A stretch of 64,000 nt of DNA. Origin: Temnothorax longispinosus (taxonomy: Eukaryota; Arthropoda; Insecta; Hymenoptera; Formicidae). The stretch covers positions 1,488,001 to 1,552,000 of the forward strand of contig NC_092363.1 of NCBI RefSeq assembly GCF_030848805.1, read 5' to 3'. This document shows positions 39,849-53,645 of this stretch, piece by piece (position 1 is the first letter of the stretch; every line of letters starts with the position of its first letter). Below the pieces are notes generated by a model. It had not been told where the DNA came from, made no database searches, and worked only from the letters and a program-made list of their open reading frames with translations. The translations under genes and the position numbers were made by a program.

Positions 39849-42800
39849 TTATTCAACATATTTTTTTACAATTACTAATTAAATTAAATATACGCACAAT
39901 GTATGCGAAATAAGAAATTATTAGACGTTCTAACGAAAAATTATGTTAGGCAGGAATTACCAGGAATGGCAGGAATATGCCAGTATGCGCACAATGTTGA
40001 AAAAGTTCATTCTCGTGCCCTTTATCGGGATACCAACTTTCGAAATGCCAACGCGCACATTCTTTCCGGTGCATTTTTCCTCTTTGTTTACCCAACTTGG
40101 ATTGACCTTCTGCTCATAAAAATGGGACGTATTATCCGTGAATAATTTACGAATCGTGCTATCTTATTGTTTGCGCGTTGGCGTAACGTTCAACTTCACT
40201 TCTTCACTATCTCTGACTTCTTTTCGAAATCGGCGTTATACACGATATTCGACCGAACTTTTAAAGGGGAGCCATGATATCAGGTCGTATACTGATATCT
40301 TGCTACCTCCCTTCTCCGTCCTTTGAAACGATGTGCAAATCACGACGAATTGTTCCTCATTAATACTCATTCATCTTACTTACGTGAAATGGGCTTTGAG
40401 CGCGTAATAAAGAGCCAAGGAGCCATTACGCACCCTTTGATGCAAATGATATTACACTATCTTTCCTTGTTCGTACCTTCTCCGTTTTAAAATATTAAGA
40501 ATGTTATTTTCTGTCCATTCTCCTCTCTTTTCTCTCTTTCCTTCTCTCGGATAATAATTATTAAAATAATAAAAGAGCATTAAGACTGCATGTTTTAAGA
40601 TTACAATTTCTTCTTGCTTTCTTTATATTTGCGAAAAATCAAACTGTTATTTTTCTCCTATATTTTTTAATTACTCTTTTTCATTGTGAGCACAATGCAA
40701 CGGTTCTAATGTTTGCTTCCAATAAAAACTCATTATGTACCCGTATAGTATAAATATGATTAATTATCGAAGATTTGTGGAAGCGAAGATAAACTTCCAG
40801 GCAAAATAAAACGGAGCATAACGGGGTCAACTTTCATTACCAGATGCCGACTGATCTTTCTGTTTATACTATATGGAAATATACGTGCGCTAAATATGGA
40901 AATATGTGGCCTTCGTCGGCAGTGTCTCTCGAATTTCCGATTTTCCGCCGTATCGACTCCTGCGGATGCAATTGCACCAACTCGATTACACCCGCGGAAT
41001 GTTTAGACGTTGAGTTCCTACCGTTTGAATAGAATTCTCGCGATAACTCTCGGTTGTAGTCGAGACGCAATGACGACGTTGGAGGTTGCATCAACGACGA
41101 CATGGGTAATTTTTCTATGGTTTTCCCGGTACGGGAAAATCGATGCTTTCCATGCGATTGCGTAGACAGATCAGAGATACGAGTAAATATTGGTAAACAT
41201 CGCAAAACCATCGATGCGAAATAACACTTTGCGAACAATAATTTATATGATAAGAGAATTACTCTCATATTTATTATCGACCACGCCAATCTAATCTATA
41301 TATATTTGCTTGCAAATTAAATTAAACAATTTAATTAAACTGCATTATAGTTTCTGATATTACTTAAACGGCAAGAAGAAGAATGCAATGATATAAAAAG
41401 GAAATTAATGATATAGAAGATTTTCACATATATCCAACTGTACATATTGAAACATAGTATAAGATATTTAAACAAGGACAAGATATGGGTTAGCAATTTT
41501 ACATCATGCTTGTAATACGTGAGCACAGCATTCCCCGATATCTCGACGACAAGTGAGAAGAAATTCCGGCGGTACAAAGGCTCGTCATGCGGCATAATAT
41601 CATCGACAGGCCACGAGTGTGGATATGAATATATCCCCCGCGTGGATCAATGCACGAAGTCCGGGCATAACAAGGGCGACATCGTCAATACCAGGGACAA
41701 TAATGCTGCGCACGGATATCGTACGTACGGGACGCCGATAGAGGTGAATCGGAGTTGAAGTACAGCTCGCGCGGGAAACGAGGGTTTTCCACAATCGAAG
41801 ACAGAGTTGGATGCGCGGTTCGAAGTGACGAGGAGAAATTCAGAGAGACGGCGAGGCGGCGGTGGTAACGGCGGTAACGGCGGCGGTAACGGCGGCGACG
41901 ACGGTGTGATCGGGGTATGGACGGGGGGGCCGTGATAAATCAATATATTCTACTCACGCAATGGCGTAACGGCGTCGAATCTCCGCTCGAGCGTGTCCAC
42001 TCGATCGTTTCATCGCCTTTATTTTTCCCGTTCATCCCGGGGATATTGTGAACTTGAATCGAATTCGTACGTATCCCGTGCATCTGTGTCCGGATTGATG
42101 AACGCTCGACACTCGACGGAGTGTCTCTCTGCGAGTCAGCTAAACCAACGTGGTCCAGCGTGCAGTTATGAAAAGTCGATGGATGTAAATCGAGTAGTAC
42201 TCTTGTTACGTAGAGTGCTCATTCGAAAACTTGTTGACTGTCTGCTAAATTGGTCCGTACGGATCTCCATGATTTAAAGTGCAAACGTTCATCGATCGAT
42301 AACATGGGAGATTTTCCCTGAATGACGTTGAGAGCAAGCAATATCAAATGCAAATTAAAAAATTCAAATATTTTAATATTTAATTCGACGAGGAAATATT
42401 GTCCTGCAAATATACAATGTAGGATACTCGTATTCCATCCATTAAAAAAAAAAAAAAATATTTTTATCGTGTTATTGATATTGTTTACTGAGTGGTTGTT
42501 ATAAATATTTTCTGTGGTATGTTATATGAATATTGCATAGAATTGTTGCAGCAAGAATTCATTTTCTTGCCGCTGCCGTAGCATTGCACAGAAAAATATA
42601 AACGCACGTGTGCTATGGTGTGATGTATGGTAGAGATCTCAATGAAATTTTTATAGAAATATATGGCCGACTAGCGAATATCAGCAGGTATAACTTCTTG
42701 AAAATGTTAGGAGAACTTTCTCCCGGTCCTAGAAGCTTAGACACGCCCTGCGCCTCTCCTCTTCGGTTGTTAATAATATATCCAGTAGCGAGAGAAACAA

Positions 42801-45800
42801 CTTTCTTTTAAAAAAACTTCTTTCAAGTTTAGGTTAGATAAATATCTTAGACCAATACAAAATCAATTTGCGATATATCGCATTCGATATAATCAAGAAA
42901 GTAGTCAATTTTATAAATCAACAAACTCGTGGCGTACTTTCCAACTATTGCAGCTATCTCAAACAATCGTGTGTAACAAGCGTTGATTTATATCAATAGA
43001 GAGAACAATCTACCATTTATAAAATTCGTCGTGATTGTGACGCAAATATCGCTATTGTATAGGTATATAGAGATCTAAATTGGCAAGACTGCTATTTAGA
43101 AGTAACGTTTCTATTCATAAATTATTACAATAATACTTGATTTATTGTCCAGTTACCGTTGAAACTAACTAATAAACGGTTACGAAATCAATCGGTTAAT
43201 CATTGAACGAAGCTGGTCGCGATTCATCGGGATCGATTCGTTGGAATAAGCCGCGCCGCGAGATTCGTCGGCATAAATTCTCCATGACCGCGGCACAAGT
43301 GTCACCATTATCGCGACACTTGCTGCTAACCAGAATTAATATTCCGCCCGGGTTAATAACCCAATATTCGTATACCCGTGGCTGTACATGCGAGCACGTG
43401 TAAGCGAGATGCATGTAATGCACCGGTGTGTGTAACACCAGCGAGTAACATAATTGGCGATGCAGAGGTGAACATTACAAGCGTGCGCGCGCTGTCCGAT
43501 CCGTCGACGGTCTGCAACTTCCCGCGTTGGTGACTGACATGTCGTAAACCTTCGAGCCGTAACAGCGCTATACAAAATCGCGAGCATTTTTGCCCAACTT
43601 GATGTAGAGTAATTAGCTGATGCACTACGGTGCAGTCGAGCAACATTAGCGGAGCTTCGACTGGAGGTTGTATAACATCTATGATCTGCATTCTCGTCCG
43701 GATAGCTAATTTACCGAGTTTGCTATACGCATATAAAGGCTTTGCATATATTGGCCTGTCGAGGCTTCTCCTTTCATCAACCGTGAGATGCCTATCTTTA
43801 TAAATGCGAAACCTTTACCTCCCTTAACCCTTGCGCGAGTTTGCCTTCTTATCTAGATAATCGAAATATCTTGAAACTTAAAGCGTGCTCTAGATACGCG
43901 AGGAAGATAACGAAGAACATCTCGTAACGAAGATAACGTAAGAGATCTCTCTTGATAATACTCTTGAATGATATGTATATATATATATATATATTATGAT
44001 TTAAACATCATAAATTGATTTGAAATAACTCATTTTTATTTTAAATAACATTTTATACTGTATATTATTTGATATCATATAAATGCTGTGTTTCAAACAT
44101 TTCGGATCGGAAAATGATATTAAAATAGAATATGCATATTACTGATATCATTGTAATAATTAATAATACGTTAATGACACTAGTGTGAAATTACATTATA
44201 AAATAATTCGAAAATTATGCATTAATCGTAATACTTGATGAAATCACAAATCGAATAATTTTATAAAAGCTGGAAAATACATATTTTGTGAATATACATT
44301 ACAAATATATATTACAGATATATGCGTAGTGGTTTCTTTTGAACTGAAATATGCAACATTGTGATAATAATTAAATTTATTGCGACCAATTAACCTCAAG
44401 CAATAATTTCACCATAGATCTAAATAAAACGCACAATACGTTCAATAAAATTTGACCTAAATATCGTAACAAGATAAAATATGTTGCTACTTAATTGTGA
44501 TTCAGTGCTGGTCGCATTAATATTCGACATTTAAGTTTTCTATTGATCTCTGTCCCTTGAGTATAGGTGGAAACTGCATTGTGTAAATCGTTGGATCCCT
44601 TGGTCCACAAATAGCGTGAATTATTTGGTAGGTAATTATGTACAATTCTCCCCATGGTAATGATATGCGATTAACTGATATCACTGTCATTATGGATACT
44701 TATGAATAAATTAAACCTAATAAACCGTGAGATTCAGGGAGAGAGGTAAAGGGAAGAGAGTCTAGCATGACTGACAAAGTACAAGCGAACTGCCGATTTC
44801 ACAACTGATCGCAGTTGATATTTATCTTGCAAGCATTGACCTAAATTATTCTCGCAAGCTAAAGAGAGATATGGATATTATTAATATGACACCAAGTATT
44901 GATTTTAACAACATCCTCAACAGATGTTATTATTTTATAAGTATCTACGATTAAAAATTTTAATTTTACATATCCATCCGATAGTACTAATTTATTTTAT
45001 CAACTCCATTCCTATACTGATTTTTAATAATGTTTAATAAGTTTTGTGTATCTGTCCGTATATTAACGCACAATTAATCAAATTTTTTGCTTTCTATCAT
45101 ATATGATAGGAACCGTTATCTTTATAAGTCGATGAAAATTTTGGATATTTCTTTATAAACGTATATACGCATCGGATGTTTTTCTCGAGATATATTGATA
45201 AATGGTAGTTTGTTCGACGATCGGCCATCGTTTTTTCTAGTGAAAAAAGAGAATGACATATTCGCAAGAATTACAATCTATATCCTACGTTTGTTGTAGG
45301 AATAACATCTATAACCCATCTCGCAATTTATGAAAGCTGCGAACGATCCTGCAATATCTGAGTTATTACGCTTAAACGCTGTTAATAGTCAGTAAACTGA
45401 ATAGAACGCAATATATAAGGGGGGTAATGAAATCTAATGAAAGTTCAGAGTTTGTCAATTGGAAGTAATAAGGATGAAATTCTAAAGGCCACGCTACGCT
45501 TTAATAATCCACTAATATATACTTAGTAGCTAATTAACTACACAATCAATATTTTTCACTAGATTTAATTCAGTTATGAACATTCAATTCAGATAAAAAC
45601 ATAATTATTGCATAAATGTTTACATATGGAATTTAAATTTTTGATAAATATAATTCTAAAATAACATATCCATTATATCAATTATCTCGTTACTAAAACA
45701 CTGATTATCTAATTATATACTGCAGCTATAGAGAAATACATATCATAGATTTTTATAATATGCACGTAAAATATCGCATGTGGAGTGCAGCGTTCGCCAA

Positions 45801-47941
45801 CGGTAATCCGGCTTTACATCTCATCAAAATAACAATGCGACATACTAAAATCGAGTTCACGAATGTTTGTGACTCTCGTTGCAAATCGTTGTTGCATTTC
45901 GCGCAGTGAAAAACTGATATCCACGTTTATACGCTTGTTGTAAATTTATCATGTAAATTGTTAGATTGCATTCATCACATTATCTTCCCCATAAAGATAA
46001 AAATATTCTTTTCAATTTATATTTTCCAGACAGCTATACGTTTGAAAATATTTGATAAATCAGAGCTATAAGGATTAAAGTTCTTTCCTGTCGGCACATG
46101 GAAATTTAAAATGTTACTGATGTATTATACAATCACGTAAGAACGCTTACTGTATTGTGTTCTGCAATCTAAGAGAGGAATAGACAAAAGCAGTTTGTCA
46201 AAAAGTAGGGAACGTTTATCTTACATTTTGATATATATGATAAAGTAGGGATGTTGTAATGAGTTTTACTGCGAGAGAGACGTGCTCTGTTGAGTTAGCG
46301 AGCGATAACAGATAACGGGAAATTCGATTTGACGTATACCCGTTCAACCGTAAACAACAGTACGCCAAAAAGAATGGCTTAGCCTCCATATTCTTGCCAG
46401 TTTCTGAAATAGCATCGAGTGAAGGCGTTCACATTACCCGACCTTTCCTTCGAGACGGGTGTCTCATCCATTTTAATGTTTCTCTTCGAAAACGCACCAC
46501 GGGCCCGCATCTTTATCCACGAATGACGAAATTGCTTTACTATACTAAAAATTCAATTTAATCTTCTATAATTCTTTATTATCGTCCGTGGGACACTCAC
46601 GTTTTTTCTCAAAAATTTTTTTAAGGAAATGTAATCAGTCGCGTTATATTGTGATAAAGAATTGAATAAGTGACTTCTATATTAATTACGTGTTAGATAA
46701 AAAAAAAGTGTTTTACTGGTATTGTTATGGTTGCTTATTTTTCTTCTTGAAAATCTGTTGCTGTTATATCATTCTTCAAAATTATGATTCTCCGTAAAGA
46801 CGATTTCCCTCAGGATATTCATTGAAAGGATGACGACAGGAAACGCAAGATTTACATCTTGCGTTACCGCAAGATAAGTGAACTGTTCATTTAGAAAGCT
46901 TTCCGTCGATTTCTCAAAGTGACATAAATACGAATGCGTCGCAAATGGCACTTTCAAACTGCATTGTTGCTCTTTAACGCGGTCGTCGCTATATGTTCGT
47001 GATTCCCGCAGGATGTTCGTCTACTCAAAGATTCTAACAGAAAAGTACTAGAGATTTAAGCAAAATACGCTTCCGCGAGCATTACGCTAGTCCATTAGGC
47101 TTAGATCTTAAGAAGAGGATAGCTCCACGCGAACATTCAGTGAAATATGTAATACATCTCAAAACCAATGACGTATGTTCTCATGGCAGATATTAAAGCC
47201 AAGAAATGATGCGAAAAATGTTTTGACTTTAGTACATATCAATTTTTGAGTTATATAATCGACTATAAAGCAGAGAATACATTTTTAAAAACAGTCTCAA
47301 GGATGTAGATAAAAAAAATTGTTCCGCGATTAATTTTGAACAAATTTTATAAAATCTTAGCCTTCGTTAACTTATGATTATTAATAGTTTCAGAGAAATT
47401 TCATATATGTATATACAAGATGTTAGATAATAAGTGTAATATCCGCAGAGAGGAAATAAAACAGGTGAAGCGTTGTGTAATTAACAACGGCTAAATATGA
47501 GCGTAGCAACTGTAAACGCTGAGCTGCCTCTATTCTCGTTGAATCGTGCGAACGCACGCTAATTCGCAGATTTGTATTTATTAATAACTCGTTATTTATT
47601 GTATAATCACAAAAGAGTACAGGACTTCTCTCTTCAGTTTGACTCGCTTTACCTACTCTCTGGCGGTATTATATTTATTATTATACACTCTGTATATATT
47701 CACATATATATATTCATATATATATATATATGTAGGTCTAGAGGTATGTTCCGGGACTGTTTACGTTTTTTGAAATGTACAGTCCTGGAATATAACGCAT
47801 ATATATGTAATCAGATTCAAAAAATTGTCCCGAAACGTGCCGTAGGACATGAATTTTTTCCAGGACAGTCCTGGAAACTGCCAAATGTCCTGGAATATAC
47901 CGATGTAAAAAAATAAAAGTCCCGGAACATACTTCCGGACC

Positions 47942-47982
<41 letters not shown>

Positions 47983-50900
47983 TTTAATAGTCGTTTACTA
48001 CGAGTAAGAGAAGATAGTTGCGGAGGTTAACGTTTATATACGGTCGAGGAAAGCGATGTAGAAACTACCTTAACAATATTAACATTTTAGAATGCTGCTC
48101 GAGCTAGAGCTAGGCTATAGATGCGGCAAGAACCGATCACTAGTAAACTCGCTAGTAAATTATATCAACTGGTACTGATGCATGCAACCACCACGATTAT
48201 AGATTATATTGTGATAGATTATGATTTTCCTTGTGATTATAGAGGGTATCTCACACGAACATTACGTACGATATTTTATATTGAAAATTAATTAGAATTG
48301 AAAATCTTAATATGAAAATATCAATGTTATATTTTTTCAATAAATATTAAATTTACCGTGCGACAGTCTGTGGTACAGTTAACAATTAACAATTTATAGC
48401 ATATTTATCAAAACTAATTAGAAATGCAAGAAAACAAAATATATCTCGACATGTATTTGCCTTTTAAAGTCCAGACGGTCTATAATTCAGGGTCAGATTT
48501 TAAGATAGAATTTTACTCGTAATTTTGCCGAAAATGTTGCGTCAAAAAATATTTTTAGGAATCTGTATATACGCGTTTATATACATATATACAGGGTATT
48601 TCACAATCACCGTACAGTATTTTAATAGCGTATTTTGGAGGTAAAATAAAGTAAAAAACTTCAAATACGAAAAGATCAAGGTTATAATTTTTAAATTATA
48701 ATCGATCACAAAGATAAGTACTAATATCGCATAGAAGGCTCGTAATTACACATACACTTCGGTCTGTCATTTGTTGTTGATTTTCACAGTTAATATCGTT
48801 AATAATTAATATAATTAATATATATTTCTATTTGTAATTCTATATGCTGCACACTTGCATATGTGCGTATATCTTAACACATATTTGTAAATCTATAATA
48901 ATATACATATAGATATGTGTTAAGATATACACATGCAAGTGCTCAGTAGATATAATTACAAGTAGAACTCTATTCTACAATTAAATGCGAGTTATAGATA
49001 ATCTAAGATCTTAATATGATAAATATTACGCGGTGGGTAATGAATTGGGCTGTAGGCTAGCACACAGTGCCCGGCATTTGTTTTTTGTGGCTTTGAAATT
49101 AGCGCGCATACTGTTGTATAAAAGGTCACTATTCGCACGTAGAGACTCGAGCTGTTAGCCAGAATAGCCAGGTAGCGGCCACTCCGCTTATTGTCTCTCG
49201 GAACGTAGTCGCGGTAAGATCATATCGTGATCGAACCCCGCTGTTAACTCGTGCTGTTCACAATTCGAATTCGGATTACATTAAAGAGATCAAATGAATA
49301 TCCATTTAGACAGATATCTCTCTCTCTCTCACGCGCGCATAATTCGTTTAATTTAGGGAATTATAAATTGCTGCTTCGTAGTACATAACTTATGGGCGAC
49401 AATCATTTCCCTAACGTCGATCGAAATTATCTGGCGCCGCGCCGTACTTGGAATTTCTCGTCGATTTATCTAGCATTTCCGGATTTAGAGCGCGGTACCT
49501 AACGCACGAATTATCGGGCCGAGTCGGTTCGAGCAACGAAAAGCCATTGCGATGTATCAAATGTTCACTAACAATTGATTTGATATATAAGGAATTTTAT
49601 TTTGTAGTTAGTAGTACCTACATTAAATATCGCGGAAGCAATCAGTTGGTTGGCGCTCGATACGACGTACGGCGCATTTTTTGTTTCTATTATACGCTAG
49701 AGTAGCGTTGAAGTCATTCGCGCGGTATTATCTCTCGGTACGCATGACAGGTACTAGAGGATGAGAGACATAATTATTCCCTATATGAACAACACAAGTA
49801 CAGCCCTAATTAGCTCCGTACGTTAACCACGCAATATAACTTCGGCGTTATATCAACCGACCGTTCGAGATTCGTCCATTACGCTAATTTACGGGACGTC
49901 GCGGTTAACAACGGGAGTGCCGTGCCAAGTGTCGTGCGATCCTTGTATTTTAACATAGCGAACAGCGTGTGCGATCGTAATTAACCGCGTTTTCGAAAGT
50001 GTCGTGTGAGAGCAACCAAAGAACCTGAGAGGAGAAGGAGGAAAAGGAGTAGGAGGTCTGGCACGCATTAGTATAATAGGCGACAGCGGAATAGCCATGA
50101 GGTAATTATTTACTATTTCATTTGTTACTGTTATGTAAAATTTATTTACAATTATTTTAAAACTACTTCAGTAAACTACTACGAGCAATAATTGTTTTTC
50201 TGAAAGTATTTATTATTTTGAGAGTTACTTTAATTCGGATACACATATTTGTATTTTATAAGTTGACGTAATTTGCATTATTTACCATTAATTTTACATT
50301 ATGTGATGAGTGATAAGTTATACTTTATTTTGAGATAATGGATCTATAGAATAAAATACTATGAGATATATTTATTTACACATAAATGTATGCATATATT
50401 AAAAGTTTAAGAATATTGCAAATATAATATTTCATAGATATATTGTGTCTTATCGTAAATAAACTAGAATAGATTAGTATCAATATTTAATCTTAGAACA
50501 TGTGTTGATGTGTATGAGATTATTCATTGAATGTTATGCGTACGAATTGTTATGCATATGAAAATACAGAAATACAGACTATAGACAAAGCTCATAAAAT
50601 AGAGTTTGTTAATATTTGACATAATTTGCTAATTATGAGATTTAATTAACTAAATTTTATGAGACAAACTCGCGTAAAATGGTAAATACGAGGAGTAAAA
50701 TATTTTACAAGAGCTTGCTTAAAAAAAATATAATAAAATATAATAGAGTAATTCTTGTAGAAGAAAAATTGTTTCCACACAAGATGTTATACCTTACATT
50801 CTTTATCAAATATTCTATGTACGATTTTTGAAAAATTGGAAATATTACATAGAAATAATATCTCAATGATGTTGTTTCAACAAATTTTTAATATCGATCA

Positions 50901-53601
50901 TATAATTAATTAATTAATTAATTAAATTTTCTTATTCGTTATTTACATTAATATTGAAAAATAAAGAAAATGAAATTTAGGAAAATTATAATAAATATAT
51001 ATAAAATATCGGTATTTTTGTAAAATACAAAATTTTAATTTAAATTTCTTCATGATATTCATATTTCATGGACAATAAAGACCTCAGATAAGTTATTTAT
51101 GTGTACATTAATATGAAACAAAAATAAATTGATTTATATAAAACAGAATAAGGAAAATTTGTTCAGTTCTCGAGAATATACTATCAAAATACTGCACCAT
51201 CCACAATGAATGTAAGACCTTCATATACAAAATTAAATATACAGGAAATACATTTCCTTAATTAATATCAAGGATGTTAGTTCAAGATAACGTTAAATTA
51301 AAATATTTATTTAGTTACCAAAATATTTAATGTTTAAAACTGCAAAAAGTATTCTTTTTTCCATAAAAATGTTATCAAGGAAAAACATAAGTGTAAGGAA
51401 AACATGAAGAGCAAGGAAACATCTTGTGTGTAATAGGTAGACAGACTCGGTTCGTATATACCTTTACGCCATGAACTGCATCTTAACGTTTATACGATCC
51501 TACCGCACTACAAACGAGCGTTTCTAGCCGCATACAGGATACAAATTAATTCTCATCTCAGCTACAGCTGCTAGATACGGCGGCTTTTCAGCTTTCGCAT
51601 AAATCGCGGTACTGTTAGGAATTTAGAAATTTGATAAAATTTAACCGGTGCGGAAATTTTTATTAGATAACGAATTCGCGTAAATCTGGTTTGAAGTTGA
51701 ACTGTCTTCGCTGCACAAGCGATTAGTGGTTTTCGTTGATAGAGAAAAGAACAGGCGACCGCGGATGATTAGCGGAGGAACAGAACGCTCATAACTTTGT
51801 CTATTGTATCCATCTAGTTTAAATTTCTATTTACTTTCGCGCCAAAAGTTTGCAGCGAAGGGCTCAAGTGTCGTGTATGAGTTTGCGAAGAGCGACGAAA
51901 GCGTAAACGGATTTTCCTCCATCCGACATGGCGGCTAAGGACCCGCTATTATTTACAAAAGTTCGCCGTTCCTTACTTTCCTTTCTCGCCAAGTCGTACG
52001 CCGCTTTTAACGAAGCGAGGCGTACACGAACTTTGAAGATACATAGCAGATGGTGCTTTTTGCGGAAAGTCTTTCTCTTTAATCTTTGCACCTAAGCTTT
52101 GCGAGAGTACGTAGTTTGTCCCAAATAAAATGAAACACGAATTAATCATATGCAAACGCGTTTGTGCTAAATTAACGCAAAGTATACTCACATAATAAAA
52201 AGAAAAATCCGTTTCGAGCATTCTTTTTAAAGCTATAGTTGCGTATTTGTTTTTCATTAAATAGAGCTGTTCGAGATATTTGTTTTCTGTGAAAAATAGA
52301 GTTAAACAGAAACGGGATAAATTAAATTATCACTAAAAAAAAAAAAACAAAAAAAAAACAATAAAACAACTAACGCGTTTATTTTTTATTAATCAACAGG
52401 AACGCAGAGATTTTATCATATTGGAAAATTAATTTTCTCGTATAGAATTCGTTGAAATGCGGACTGAGCAATTTATTTCTGCCAGTAATATTTTGACAAA
52501 TCACTAGTCCCTCTTGGTCAGTTATTATATGCCAGTGCTCGATACGCATATGTCTACATCGATCAATATCGTTCAGATTACACTAGGCTATTTTTCTATT
52601 GATAGTACGATATCGCGAGATCATATTTTTTCCTCGCTGTGAATCGATGTACCTCTAGGTGCTTCACCAGCACGAAAAACGGAGGATGCGGACGATGCTT
52701 CAAAGCGGTGATAAATCTCATGCTACGCAATAAAAAAAAAATCTCGTTCCTATTCGAGAAAAATTTGCCGTGTAATGGATTCCGATCTTTTTGTATGCCG
52801 AGATTGTGCGTGTCCTACGCCACGCGCTCTCTTTTTTGCGTCAAATATCGAGGTAGCAATGGAGAGAAAGGCAGAAAAGAGAGAGAATCAGGAATTCGTA
52901 CATATGCCCTTATATTCCCAGTTTTCCTCTCCAATGCGTCATCATACCAGCATTTCGCTATTGCGATGTCAGTGTAAAAAAAAGTCGTTCGTTTTTTTTC
53001 GCATAACTTTAATTACCGCGGTTTTATTAGACGCGCTTGCAACGTACATGCGATGAACGGTATTGATCGCGCGTTCGTTTTTTATTGGAGATGTTCATAT
53101 TCAGTAGTACAGCAAAATTATTTTATTACGACAAAAGGAATGGGCGCGCGATAAAAGAAGTTCTGCGATATGGTATCAAAGAGCTGATCGCGGCAATATT
53201 AAAATATTTAAACGGTTAAATAATTGCCTTGCATTTGTATTAAGCAGTGTTGCCATAGACATTTTATTTTTGTTGATCATTAATTTACAAAATAAAAATT
53301 GAAACGTGAATAAGAATCCGCGATTCGGTTCTTTCTAAAGAAAGTGTTGACAGACGGAATTAGGTGAACCGAATAGTGAGAAATGAGAAATCTCATAAAG
53401 AGATATAAATTGTTGTCTATTGCAAGAACCGTCAAGGCAACGGAAAGATTGAGTAGCTTGAGACTCTTCGATCAATTCCAACGCAATAGTAAAACTCGAC
53501 TCTACTCGATGATATCCGAGAAGGATCTTAGAAAAGATCCTTCACTTTTCTATCTTCATTTTCTTCACATTCTCGATAACACTACGCTGCAAGAAGCGCG
53601 T

Positions 53602-53645
<44 letters not shown>

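Larger units (their letters stand above)
43721..49000 (-). other. Intron segment, AT-rich
   Basis: AT-rich throughout. Holds the foldback element 47732-47944 with TA runs on both sides, and the long hairpin 48826-48967. No coding gene recognised. Confidence 0.65.

Noticed and set aside
48590..48720. Sequence starting acagggtatttcacaatcacc, like the end of an insect transposon
   Set aside because: No matching second terminus or target duplication could be found, so it is not called as an element.
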